DNA of 6,247 bases from the NCBI GenBank assembly GCA_007280145.1, contig QYPU01000006.1, positions 1 to 6,247 of the forward strand, written 5' to 3'. Source of the DNA: Dehalococcoidia bacterium. GTDB lineage: Bacteria > Chloroflexota > Dehalococcoidia > GIF9 > UBA5629. The position numbers and the translations under genes are program-made. The notes beneath the pieces are model-generated. The model was not told where the DNA came from, ran no database searches, and saw nothing but the letters and a program-made list of their open reading frames with translations. Positions 1 through 6,166 of this stretch are shown here, in pieces (the first letter of the stretch is position 1; every line of letters starts with the position of its first letter).

Positions 1-265
1 GCATACGGGTCATGTCCTGCTTCTTGTGCAGGTCGTCGGTGTTCTGGTGGATGTGGGTAAAGCGGCTAATCCTCTCCCCGGTGAGATGAGAGATGGCGGT
101 GCACAGGTCTTGGTTCTCTGGATTGGCTGCTTCATCGAACGTGGTTCCGAGGGTATTGATGCAGTCCATCTGGCGCTCATCTGCTCGGTTGATAATCTCG
201 CCGTCGAAGTAGACGTTCCGCCTCATCTTGGCCAGTCCCTGGATGTACTGTTCCTTTGTCCTCAT
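1..265 (-). CDS. 4-hydroxybutyryl-CoA dehydratase / HpaB-family flavoprotein, N-terminal part
   Basis: This is the first 88 codons of a gene that runs off the left edge, starting at ATG (bases 265-263) behind a strong AAGGAGG. The reading frame is open throughout. The protein begins MRTKEQYIQGLAKMRRNVYF and continues with a Gly-Glu-Ile-Ile segment, then SHLTGERISRFTHIHQNTDD and KKQDMTR. That order matches the N-terminal domain of the 4-hydroxyphenylacetate 3-monooxygenase (HpaB) / 4-hydroxybutyryl-CoA dehydratase (AbfD) family; the Ser-His-Leu-Thr-Gly and Gln-Asn-Thr-Asp-Asp-Leu stretches are closest to the dehydratase branch. AbfD is a cytoplasmic FAD and [4Fe-4S] enzyme that converts 4-hydroxybutyryl-CoA to crotonyl-CoA. 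Its cluster-binding cysteines (around Cys99 and Cys103 in Clostridium) would lie just beyond the window, so dehydratase and FAD-hydroxylase members cannot be separated here. It is transcribed divergently from the other genes. Confidence 0.85.
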   Translation of the reverse strand, partial: MRTKEQYIQGLAKMRRNVYFDGEIINRADERQMDCINTLGTTFDEAANPENQDLCTAISHLTGERISRFTHIHQNTDDLHKKQDMTRM

Positions 266-269
266 TTTT

Positions 270-276
270 CCTCCTT
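270..276 (-). promoter_or_regulatory. Strong Shine-Dalgarno of the HpaB-family gene
   Basis: On the minus strand the sequence AAGGAGG lies four bases before ATG (265-263). It is a near-perfect anti-16S match that fixes the start codon and indicates an actively translated gene. Confidence 0.8.
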
Positions 277-287
277 ACTTAATTGGT

Positions 288-332
288 AACTAATTTGTGG
301 CCCTAACGTTTCATTCGGCCGGGTAATTAGTT
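288..332. repeat. 45-bp imperfect dyad in the predicted leader of the HpaB-family gene
   Basis: AACTAATT (288-295) is the exact reverse complement of AATTAGTT (325-332). Nested inside, GGCC (299-302) faces GGCC (317-320) around a 14-base loop, with a small 3-by-4 base internal loop between the two stem sections. It lies about 11 bases upstream of the minus-strand ribosome binding site and starts almost exactly where transcription from the predicted minus-strand promoter would begin. It could act as an operator or as a 5' hairpin in the mRNA. There is no T-run that would make it a terminator. Confidence 0.45.
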
Positions 333-338
333 GATGCT

Positions 339-367
339 ATGGTACTACAGGCGGATAAAAATGTCAC
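339..367 (-). promoter_or_regulatory. Candidate sigma-70-type promoter for the HpaB-family gene
   Basis: Reading the minus strand, GTGACA (plus coordinates 362-367; 5 of 6 to TTGACA) is followed after exactly 17 bases by TACCAT (339-344; 4 of 6 to TATAAT). Transcription would start near 332, giving a leader of about 66 bases. The -35 hexamer overlaps an interrupted palindrome, GTCAC-5-GTGAC (363-377), which could be an operator. This rests on consensus matching only. Confidence 0.4.
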
Positions 368-416
368 GTAGGGTGACCTGCCCCGATTCATTGTACCGCT
401 TCTTGAGTTAGGGTTG

Positions 417-444
417 TTGGTATGGGGACCGAAAAGAGTATAAT
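417..444 (+). promoter_or_regulatory. Candidate distal promoter of the restriction-modification operon
   Basis: TTGGTA (417-422; 4 of 6 to TTGACA) and a perfect TATAAT (439-444) are separated by 16 bases. Transcription would start near 451, giving a leader of about 38 bases before ATG 489. The -35 is weak, so confidence rests mostly on the -10 hexamer and its position upstream of a four-gene run. Confidence 0.45.
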
Positions 445-482
445 AAAAGAGCCATACGCAGACGCACTCAAGCGAGTATAAT
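436..482 (+). repeat. 9-bp direct repeat GAGTATAAT, each copy with a perfect -10 hexamer
   Basis: GAGTATAAT occurs at 436-444 and again at 474-482, 38 bases apart. The second TATAAT (477-482) ends six bases before the ATG at 489, so a transcript starting the usual 6-7 bases downstream would begin at or next to the start codon and be leaderless. I see no good -35 for the second copy. The repeat may mark tandem promoters, or binding sites of a controlling protein, for the restriction-modification gene. Confidence 0.4.
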
Positions 483-488
483 TAAGAA

Positions 489-3248
489 ATGAACCATACT
501 GTAACAGTGGCTGCAAAAGACAAAGCCCGTCAAGAAATTGCCACACTGGTTGCCAGGTATCAAAGCCTACTGCCAACCAGCATCAAGAAGTATACCGAGG
601 CTGATACTCGAAGGGAATTCATTGAGCCTCTATTCGGTGCCTTGGGATGGGATGTATACAGTCGGGAAGAGGTAGCTGAAGAGGTTAGAGCAGCCGCCGG
701 GCGGGTAGACTATGTTTTTAAGCTGCGGGGGGTCTCCCAGTTCTATCTAGAGGCTAAGGCACTGCGAGCCGAGCTCACTAAACCCGAATATATCAAGCAA
801 GCGATTACCTATGCCTACAATAAGGGAATAACATGGGCAGTCCTTACCGACTTCGAAGGGCTACAGCTCTATAACGCTCAAACAGGCCGCCTTTTCATCA
901 ATCTTTCTTGTGATAACTATCTGGCAGACTTTGATGACCTGTGGCTTCTATCCAGGCAATCACTTGAAACTAATGCCTTAAATGAGAGAGCGGAGAAATA
1001 CGGAGCGCTTCCTCCAAGACTGGGGATAGAACAGCAGCTTTACAATCAGCTCCGCCAGTGGCGTGAACAGCTTTACACTCAGATATACCACTATAACAAA
1101 GACCTGAACCTGAACTACAGCCAGATAGACGAGGTCATTCAGAGGCTGTTCAACCGGCTCATCTTCATTCGCACCTGCGAAGACAGGAGAATAGAAGACA
1201 AAGTTTTACTCGGCGCAGTTCATGAATGGCGAAGCAGCGGGCGTAAGGGAGAGCTCATTAAAATACTGTGCCGCATCTTCAGGGATTTTGACGGCTACTA
1301 TGACAGCGACCTTTTCACCCTTCATCTCACCGACAAGGTCTTCATTGACAGTGTAACCATTGAGAGCATCATTGACGGTTTGTATGAAATCCCCAAAGGC
1401 ATAGCCAATTATGACTTTTCCCTCATCGATGCCGACGTATTAGGTGCAGTATATGAGCAGTACCTGGGACATGTAGCCACCGTAGTCAAGCAGCGAGCCA
1501 GGGAAGCCCAAATTCGGATGGACCTGGGCTTCCCTTCAGAGCCAACCTTCGAGCTTACCGCCAAGAAACAGCGCCGCAAAGAGCATGGAATTTATTATAC
1601 CCCCAGGTTTGTAACCGACTATATCGTCAAGCAGACCGTTGGATGTTTCCTTAAAGAGCGCAGCCATAACGAAATAATCAATATTAAGATTTTAGACCCG
1701 GCCTGTGGCTCAGGCTCTTTTCTGATTCGTGCCTATGATGAACTTTTACGCTACCACGCCGAGGCTAAAGGTAAGCCTGTATCCCAGCTCGACCAGTGGG
1801 AACGCCTGCCCATTCTCACCGGCAATATCTTCGGTGTTGACCTGGATATGCAAGCAATTGAGATAGCTCGCCTGAATCTGCTGCTACGCAGCCTGGCGAG
1901 ACGAGAGACCTTGCCCAGCCTCGCCGATAACATCCGCCAGGGTAACTCCCTGATTTCAGGTACTGAGGACAAACTCAAGGGTTATCTTGGCAATAACTGG
2001 CGAGAAAAGAAGCCTTTCAACTGGGAGGAACAATTTGGGGATATAATAGCTAAAGGCGGCTTCGATGTAGTCATAGGCAATCCGCCTTATGTGCAATCAA
2101 GGAACATCATTGACGATGCAGAAAGACACTATTATTGGGCTAAGTATGTTACGGACACAAATCACTCTGACATTTTCTCCTTCTTTGTCCAAAAGGGCAT
2201 TGGCTTACTGAAAAGCGGAGGATTCCTAGGGTTGATCTTACCTGCAACGTGGCTTAGGCTTCCAAGTTTTGCATCAATGCGTCGAATCTTGCTGGATAGC
2301 TGCGAAATTAAGAGGGTTGCCACTTTTGAGTCGATAAAGGTCTTTGAGGGCTCTGAGATAGAGCCACTAATTCTCATTGCTCAAAGAGTGTTCGAGCCAG
2401 CACGAGACAATCGTATACTATGCCAGAAGTTCTTAGAGAGGGATGGTATTGAGCCCGAGGCCGTTGGTGAAATTCCACAAAGGCTTTGTAAGCAGGCAGG
2501 TACTATCAACCTAATTGTGGACACAGCAAAGAATGAAATAATGAGTAAGCTCAGTGCTATGCCGAAGGAGCTACTACAATTGGTGCGTATCGTCGGCGGG
2601 CTACGGACAGGAGCTGATGCTAAATACATAAGGCCTAAGAAAACCGCATATGAGGATAAACCATTACTACGTGGCAGAAATGTCTACAGGTATGGCTATG
2701 AATGGACAGGGGAGTACATATGGTATAGACCCGACTTGATGAAGTCCAAGCAATGTGCAGCCCCCAAGGAAGCCCACTTCTTTGAAGCGAGAGAAAAACT
2801 ACTGTTGCGCATGATAGTCGGTGGGCAAGTTATAGCAGCTTATGATGATCAGCAATTCTATCTTCTTCAGGATAACATGCTTCTCCCCAAAGAACCTAAA
2901 CATAGTCTCAAATATGTTTTGGCAATTCTAAACTCGAAACTCGTCCAGTTTTTCCTCAGTAATGTAGTCTCAAATATTGCAGTAACTCAAAGTATCTTAA
3001 AGCAACTCCCCATCCGCCGCATTGACTTTGATGACCCCAACGAGAAAAAGATGCACGATGATTTGGTAGCCCTGGTAGATAAGATGCTGGAGCTAAATAA
3101 ACGCCTGACACCAATCCGCGATACATTCTGCAATGAGCGCGACGAACTCCTTCACCAGATAGAACAAACAGATAAAGAGATAGACAACCTCGTCTATGAC
3201 CTCTATGGGCTTACCGAGGAAGAGAGGAAAATAGTAGAAGGGGAATGA
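489..3248 (+). CDS. Type IIG (Eco57I-like) restriction-modification enzyme, single chain
   Basis: A 919-residue cytoplasmic protein that carries a nuclease, an N6-adenine DNA methyltransferase and specificity in one chain, as in type IIG enzymes. Residues 40-95 form a PD-(D/E)XK nuclease of the HsdR N-terminal kind: Glu46 in FIEPLFGALGWDV, Asp74 in GRVDYVF and Glu88-Ala-Lys90 in FYLEAKAL. A helical linker follows. The methyltransferase has motif X (GIYYTPRFVTDYIV, 367-380), SAM-binding motif I (DPACGSGSF, 403-411), an acidic motif at 449-455 (GVDLDMQ) and catalytic NPPY (531-534). Residues about 690-850 resemble the TaqI-type C-terminal target-recognition domain (GLRTGAD, LLRGRNV, LAILNSKLVQFFL), and residues 850-905 look coiled-coil. 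All catalytic residues are present, so the enzyme appears intact. No convincing Shine-Dalgarno precedes ATG 489. It is the first of four closely spaced genes. The recognition sequence cannot be read from the protein. Confidence 0.92.
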   Translation: MNHTVTVAAKDKARQEIATLVARYQSLLPTSIKKYTEADTRREFIEPLFGALGWDVYSREEVAEEVRAAAGRVDYVFKLRGVSQFYLEAKALRAELTKPEYIKQAITYAYNKGITWAVLTDFEGLQLYNAQTGRLFINLSCDNYLADFDDLWLLSRQSLETNALNERAEKYGALPPRLGIEQQLYNQLRQWREQLYTQIYHYNKDLNLNYSQIDEVIQRLFNRLIFIRTCEDRRIEDKVLLGAVHEWRSSGRKGELIKILCRIFRDFDGYYDSDLFTLHLTDKVFIDSVTIESIIDGLYEIPKGIANYDFSLIDADVLGAVYEQYLGHVATVVKQRAREAQIRMDLGFPSEPTFELTAKKQRRKEHGIYYTPRFVTDYIVKQTVGCFLKERSHNEIINIKILDPACGSGSFLIRAYDELLRYHAEAKGKPVSQLDQWERLPILTGNIFGVDLDMQAIEIARLNLLLRSLARRETLPSLADNIRQGNSLISGTEDKLKGYLGNNWREKKPFNWEEQFGDIIAKGGFDVVIGNPPYVQSRNIIDDAERHYYWAKYVTDTNHSDIFSFFVQKGIGLLKSGGFLGLILPATWLRLPSFASMRRILLDSCEIKRVATFESIKVFEGSEIEPLILIAQRVFEPARDNRILCQKFLERDGIEPEAVGEIPQRLCKQAGTINLIVDTAKNEIMSKLSAMPKELLQLVRIVGGLRTGADAKYIRPKKTAYEDKPLLRGRNVYRYGYEWTGEYIWYRPDLMKSKQCAAPKEAHFFEAREKLLLRMIVGGQVIAAYDDQQFYLLQDNMLLPKEPKHSLKYVLAILNSKLVQFFLSNVVSNIAVTQSILKQLPIRRIDFDDPNEKKMHDDLVALVDKMLELNKRLTPIRDTFCNERDELLHQIEQTDKEIDNLVYDLYGLTEEERKIVEGE

Positions 3249-3264
3249 AAACTATTTAATGTGC

Positions 3265-3270
3265 AAGGAG
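3265..3270 (+). promoter_or_regulatory. Shine-Dalgarno that sets the tcmP start at 3279
   Basis: AAGGAG lies eight bases before ATG 3279. The in-frame GTG at 3261 is upstream of this site and has no Shine-Dalgarno of its own, so translation should begin at 3279, not 3261. Confidence 0.75.
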
Positions 3271-3278
3271 ATGACCTA

Positions 3279-4091
3279 ATGGCTACCGGAGATCTCATTA
3301 CCGGATCTGACGGCGGAGTTATGCTTAAAGTCGGCCCCTGGGCCAAAGGCAAGCTGTTCTATATTAAGCGATACTGCGAAATCTTCAACGCTGGTATGAA
3401 AAACAAATGGCCGACTCGAACCTATACAGACTTATTTGCTGGGCCAGGGAGATGCTCTATTAAAGAAACAAAGGAGGAAATCGACGGGTCCCCAATCATA
3501 GCCTTGAGCTGTAGAGTGCCATTCACGCACTATTTCTTCAACGAAATAGAATCCGTCGCCATGAAGTCCCTTCAAACACGAGCGAAAGGGTTTGATTCTG
3601 TTAATATAAGTTACTTCACTAAGGACTGTAATAAAGTTATAGATGAGTTAATAGAGAAGCTGCCCTCCGGCTCTTTAGACTTCTGTTTTATTGATCCGTT
3701 TAATTGGCAGATTAGTTTCGATTCTATACGGAGACTTACTAAAGGGAGGCAAATGGATCTTGCCATAACTTTCCATGTCGGGGGGATGAAGAGAGTCGCT
3801 AATAAACCCCCAAAGGACTTGCTGGCTTTCTTCCCTGACTCTAGCTGGCAACAGGAGTATAAGGAGGCTAGGAAAGTGCGCAGGCCAGCAGGTCGCGTAC
3901 TACTAGATGCTTACGAGCAAGGATTGAAGGATCTGGGCTACGGTGACATAAAAGACTATGTGCTAGAGACAAATAGTAAACATGTTCCACTATACCACCT
4001 AATATTTGCCAGTAAGAATCCCAAAGGTGCAGAGTTTTGGGACAAGATTGCTGGCCGCTCCGAAACGGGACAATTGAGAATGTCAATGTGA
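3279..4091 (+). CDS. tcmP: Three-Cys-motif partner protein TcmP
   Basis: A 270-residue protein from ATG 3279. It shows the TcmP family pattern: an N-terminal VGPWAKGKLFYIKRYCEIF helix, TDLFAGPGR (residues 50-58), FIDPFNW (137-143) and a C-terminal HLIFASKNPKGAEFW (240-254). DLFAGPG looks like the SAM-binding motif I of Rossmann methyltransferases, and D139-P-F sits where motif IV of nucleic-acid methyltransferases would be, so it may methylate DNA or RNA; that is inference, as no member is biochemically defined to my knowledge. The family is named for its recurrent association with proteins carrying a radical-SAM-like three-cysteine motif, and such a protein follows after 28 bases. The gap from the restriction enzyme is 30 bases. 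Sampled lines are AT-rich (16 of 60 G+C in 3601-3660), unlike the flanking metabolic genes. Confidence 0.85.
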   Translation: MATGDLITGSDGGVMLKVGPWAKGKLFYIKRYCEIFNAGMKNKWPTRTYTDLFAGPGRCSIKETKEEIDGSPIIALSCRVPFTHYFFNEIESVAMKSLQTRAKGFDSVNISYFTKDCNKVIDELIEKLPSGSLDFCFIDPFNWQISFDSIRRLTKGRQMDLAITFHVGGMKRVANKPPKDLLAFFPDSSWQQEYKEARKVRRPAGRVLLDAYEQGLKDLGYGDIKDYVLETNSKHVPLYHLIFASKNPKGAEFWDKIAGRSETGQLRMSM

Positions 4092-4109
4092 CACAGGAAA
4101 GAATTCGTT

Positions 4110-4114
4110 AGGAG
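4110..4114 (+). promoter_or_regulatory. Shine-Dalgarno supporting a TTG start
   Basis: AGGAG lies five bases before TTG 4120. There is no ATG or GTG in frame close by, and the conserved domain begins soon after, so this site supports the rare TTG start of the radical SAM gene. Confidence 0.65.
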
Positions 4115-4119
4115 AGAAA

Positions 4120-5079
4120 TTGGCAGATTTAAGAATTGTTACTGGCGAATACAAGTTATTAAATGGCCTCACAACATCACCAGTTCAGCAAGTCAGCGAT
4201 GGCTCAATCATAAAGAGGTTTGATAAAACACCCTTGCCTATCAAGCAGACAGATGTTATATGTCCGCACTTCCTCGAATTGAAATGGGCTTATGGCTGCC
4301 CATTCGATTGTGCCTGGTGCTATCTAAAAGGGACCTTCAGATTTCGCCCTGAGAAGACAAAGCCAGTAATCAAAGATTATGAAAAAATAGAATTGCACAC
4401 TAGAAGATTCCTCAGCGAGGTTACAATCCCTGAAATCCTTAATACCGGCGAGATAGCCGACTCCCTAATGTGGGAAGGCTCAAGTGAGCCCTTCTCCAAA
4501 TTTATCATCCCTATGTTCGAGGAGCAAAACAGGCACAAGGTATTGTTTGTAACCAAGTCCGACAATGTCAAAAACCTGCTGGAAATTAACCCTCATAATC
4601 AAGCCATTATAAGTTTCAGTCTTAATGCAGATGAAGTGGCAAAAAGGTGGGAAAATCGAGCTCCATCGGTAGCAAGGCGAATTGAAGCCGCAGAGAAATT
4701 GAGTGAGGCAGGTTACGAGGTAAGAATAAGAATTGATCCGATGATTCCAATTCCAGAGTGGGAGAAGTATTATGCTAATTTGGTCGAACAGATTTTTAGT
4801 AGGTTTATTCCAACTCGTATTACTCTAGGTTCGCTTCGTGGACTACAGAGTACCATAAACGGAGCCACGGATAAGAGCTGGCAAGAGTATTTGACAGAAA
4901 GGTCTAACTGGGGAAAGAAAATTGAATTCAATACTCGCTACAAGATATATGCAGCAATACTCAGCCAGCTAAAAGAAAATTACGATTATAATGAAGTTGC
5001 TCTCTGCAAGGAAACAATGGCGATGTGGACAAAGCTGGGGATTGATTATAAAACGATTAAATGTAACTGTGTATGGTAA
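4120..5079 (+). CDS. SPL-like radical SAM protein, partner of TcmP
   Basis: A 319-residue protein from a TTG start. The radical SAM cluster motif is C60-PFD-C64-AW-C67 (CX3CX2C), which binds a [4Fe-4S] cluster and SAM to make a 5'-deoxyadenosyl radical. The following YLKGTF, the FVTKSDN strand (143-149), ISFSLNADEVAKRWE (164-178), RIEAAEKLSEAGY (188-199) and RIDPMIP (204-210) resemble spore photoproduct lyase, a DNA repair enzyme acting on UV thymine dimers. The cysteine that donates hydrogen in Bacillus SplB (Cys141) seems to align near Gly120, so this is probably not a true photoproduct lyase. Four further cysteines, C48, C296 (ALCKE), C315 and C317 (the CNCVW end), could bind a second cluster. 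Its position 28 bases after tcmP makes it the likely three-Cys partner. Base composition is low (sampled lines 32-42% G+C), suggesting transfer. The substrate is unknown. Confidence 0.82.
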   Translation: MADLRIVTGEYKLLNGLTTSPVQQVSDGSIIKRFDKTPLPIKQTDVICPHFLELKWAYGCPFDCAWCYLKGTFRFRPEKTKPVIKDYEKIELHTRRFLSEVTIPEILNTGEIADSLMWEGSSEPFSKFIIPMFEEQNRHKVLFVTKSDNVKNLLEINPHNQAIISFSLNADEVAKRWENRAPSVARRIEAAEKLSEAGYEVRIRIDPMIPIPEWEKYYANLVEQIFSRFIPTRITLGSLRGLQSTINGATDKSWQEYLTERSNWGKKIEFNTRYKIYAAILSQLKENYDYNEVALCKETMAMWTKLGIDYKTIKCNCVW

Positions 5080-5091
5080 AAAACATAGAAC

Positions 5092-5097
5092 GGAGGA
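5092..5097 (+). promoter_or_regulatory. Shine-Dalgarno of mtnP
   Basis: GGAGGA lies six bases before ATG 5104, in the 24-base gap after the radical SAM stop codon. It is the best-placed site on the plus strand and confirms the mtnP start. Confidence 0.75.
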
Positions 5098-5103
5098 AGC
5101 TTA

Positions 5104-5967
5104 ATGGCTGAAGCTAAAGTTGGCATTATCGGCGGTACCGGACTGTACGAAATAGAAGGCATGACCGATATAAAAGAAATAAAGATGAAGACGCCTTTCG
5201 GCGACCCGAGTGACGCTATCACTCTGGGCAACTTAGAAGAGGTGAAGATTGCCTTTCTTCCCAGGCACGGCAAGGGACACCGCATCAGCCCCACTGAACT
5301 GCCAGCAAGGGCCAACATATATGCGATGAAGTCACTGGGAGTAGAATGGATAATCTCTGTCTGCACAGTAGGCAGCCTCAAGGAGAAAATCAAGCCCCTG
5401 GATATGGTTATCCCTGACCAGATTATCGACCGCACCAGAAATAGAATAAACACCTTCTTCGGCAACGGAATAGTAGGGCATATTGCCTTTGCCGAGCCTT
5501 TCTGCCCAATCCTCAGCGATATACTCTACGAATCCACCCACGAGACTGGCATCCGAGTTCATGATGGCGGTACCTGTATCGTCATGGAAGGACCTCAATT
5601 CTCTACCAGGGCCGAATCAGAGTTGTACCGTTCCTGGGGAGCCGATATCATTTTTATGACCGGCTTGCCAGAGGCAAAGTTAGCCCGGGAGGCGGAAATC
5701 TGCTATGCCAGCCTTGCCATCGTCACCGATTATGACTGCTGGAATGAGGTCAGCGAACCGGTATCTGCAGACATGATTATAGCTAACTTGAAGCGAAGCG
5801 TTGAAACTGCCAAGAAGATACTTAGAAACGCGGTAACTAGCTTGCCTCAAAAAAGGGATTGTAATTGCGCTAACGCGCTTGAAAATGCCATCATCACTTC
5901 ACCAGAGCTCATTCCAGAACAGGTGAAGAAAGACCTGGGGCTAATTATTGGAAAATATATAAAATAG
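5104..5967 (+). CDS. mtnP: S-methyl-5'-thioadenosine phosphorylase
   Basis: A 287-residue cytoplasmic enzyme of the PNP/MTAP family. It splits 5'-methylthioadenosine with phosphate into adenine and 5-methylthioribose 1-phosphate, recycling methionine and purine from polyamine synthesis and other SAM reactions. The phosphate and substrate motifs are in order: GIIGGTGLY (7-15), PFGDPSDA (31-38), LPRHGKGH (52-59), PTELPARANIYA (63-74), MEGPQFSTRAE (161-171) and MTGLPEAKLAREAEICYAS (185-203). D209 and D211 in TDYDCW match the aspartates that select 6-aminopurines in MTAPs, supporting MTA rather than inosine or guanosine as substrate. The C-terminal extension carries C253-N-C255, and C134 (EPFC) and C200 (EIC) are also present, reminiscent of the disulphide-rich Sulfolobus MTAP II. 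Sampled lines are 52-55% G+C, higher than the two genes upstream, so mtnP looks native although only 24 bases separate it from the cassette. Confidence 0.93.
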   Translation: MAEAKVGIIGGTGLYEIEGMTDIKEIKMKTPFGDPSDAITLGNLEEVKIAFLPRHGKGHRISPTELPARANIYAMKSLGVEWIISVCTVGSLKEKIKPLDMVIPDQIIDRTRNRINTFFGNGIVGHIAFAEPFCPILSDILYESTHETGIRVHDGGTCIVMEGPQFSTRAESELYRSWGADIIFMTGLPEAKLAREAEICYASLAIVTDYDCWNEVSEPVSADMIIANLKRSVETAKKILRNAVTSLPQKRDCNCANALENAIITSPELIPEQVKKDLGLIIGKYIK

Positions 5968-6166
5968 GGACTCCTGATGCCGTCCAAGATCGAATTTGGC
6001 TGCCTGCCCACAGGACTTTCGGCTAAACTGGGAAAGAAATACGCAATATAACGAAAAGACCGGCAGCCAGCTTCCAGGTAGATTCGTAAAAGTCTATAGT
6101 CAAGATTGATCTAGTTCAGATAGATAGGTGACACTCACACGGTATCACTATCAGCAAAATAATAAA
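5968..6166. other. Non-coding stretch after mtnP, no convincing gene or terminator
   Basis: No gene is supported here. A 24-codon ORF (ATG 5977 to TAA 6051) has no good ribosome binding site and no recognisable similarity. GGCTGCC (5998-6004) faces GGCAGCC (6062-6068), but the 57-base loop and absent T-run argue against a terminator. A small imperfect hairpin pairs GATAGgTGA (6123-6131) with TCACTATC (6145-6152) around a 13-base loop. Where the operon ends is therefore not shown by the sequence. Confidence 0.5.

Noticed and set aside
26..289. Plus-strand open frame of 87 codons at the left edge
   Set aside because: It lies opposite the HpaB-family gene, whose minus-strand frame has clear family similarity and a strong ribosome binding site.
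388..576. Minus-strand open frame of 62 codons across the intergenic region
   Set aside because: It overlaps the start of the restriction gene, has no recognisable motif and no good ribosome binding site.
3261..3278. GTG start for tcmP at 3261
   Set aside because: The only Shine-Dalgarno (3265-3270) lies downstream of this GTG and is correctly spaced for ATG 3279.
4120..5079. Radical SAM gene as a genuine spore photoproduct lyase (splB)
   Set aside because: The hydrogen-donor cysteine appears absent, the C-terminal CNC is not a lyase feature, and the neighbours are not sporulation genes.
5046..5598. Two minus-strand open frames opposite mtnP
   Set aside because: mtnP carries unambiguous family motifs over this interval; the opposite frames have none and read as shadows.
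5977..6051. 24-codon ORF just after mtnP
   Set aside because: Weak upstream GGGA only, no similarity recognised and too short to judge; mentioned in the non-coding entry.
5998..6068. GGCTGCC/GGCAGCC inverted repeat as a rho-independent terminator
   Set aside because: The loop is 57 bases and no T-run follows the second arm.
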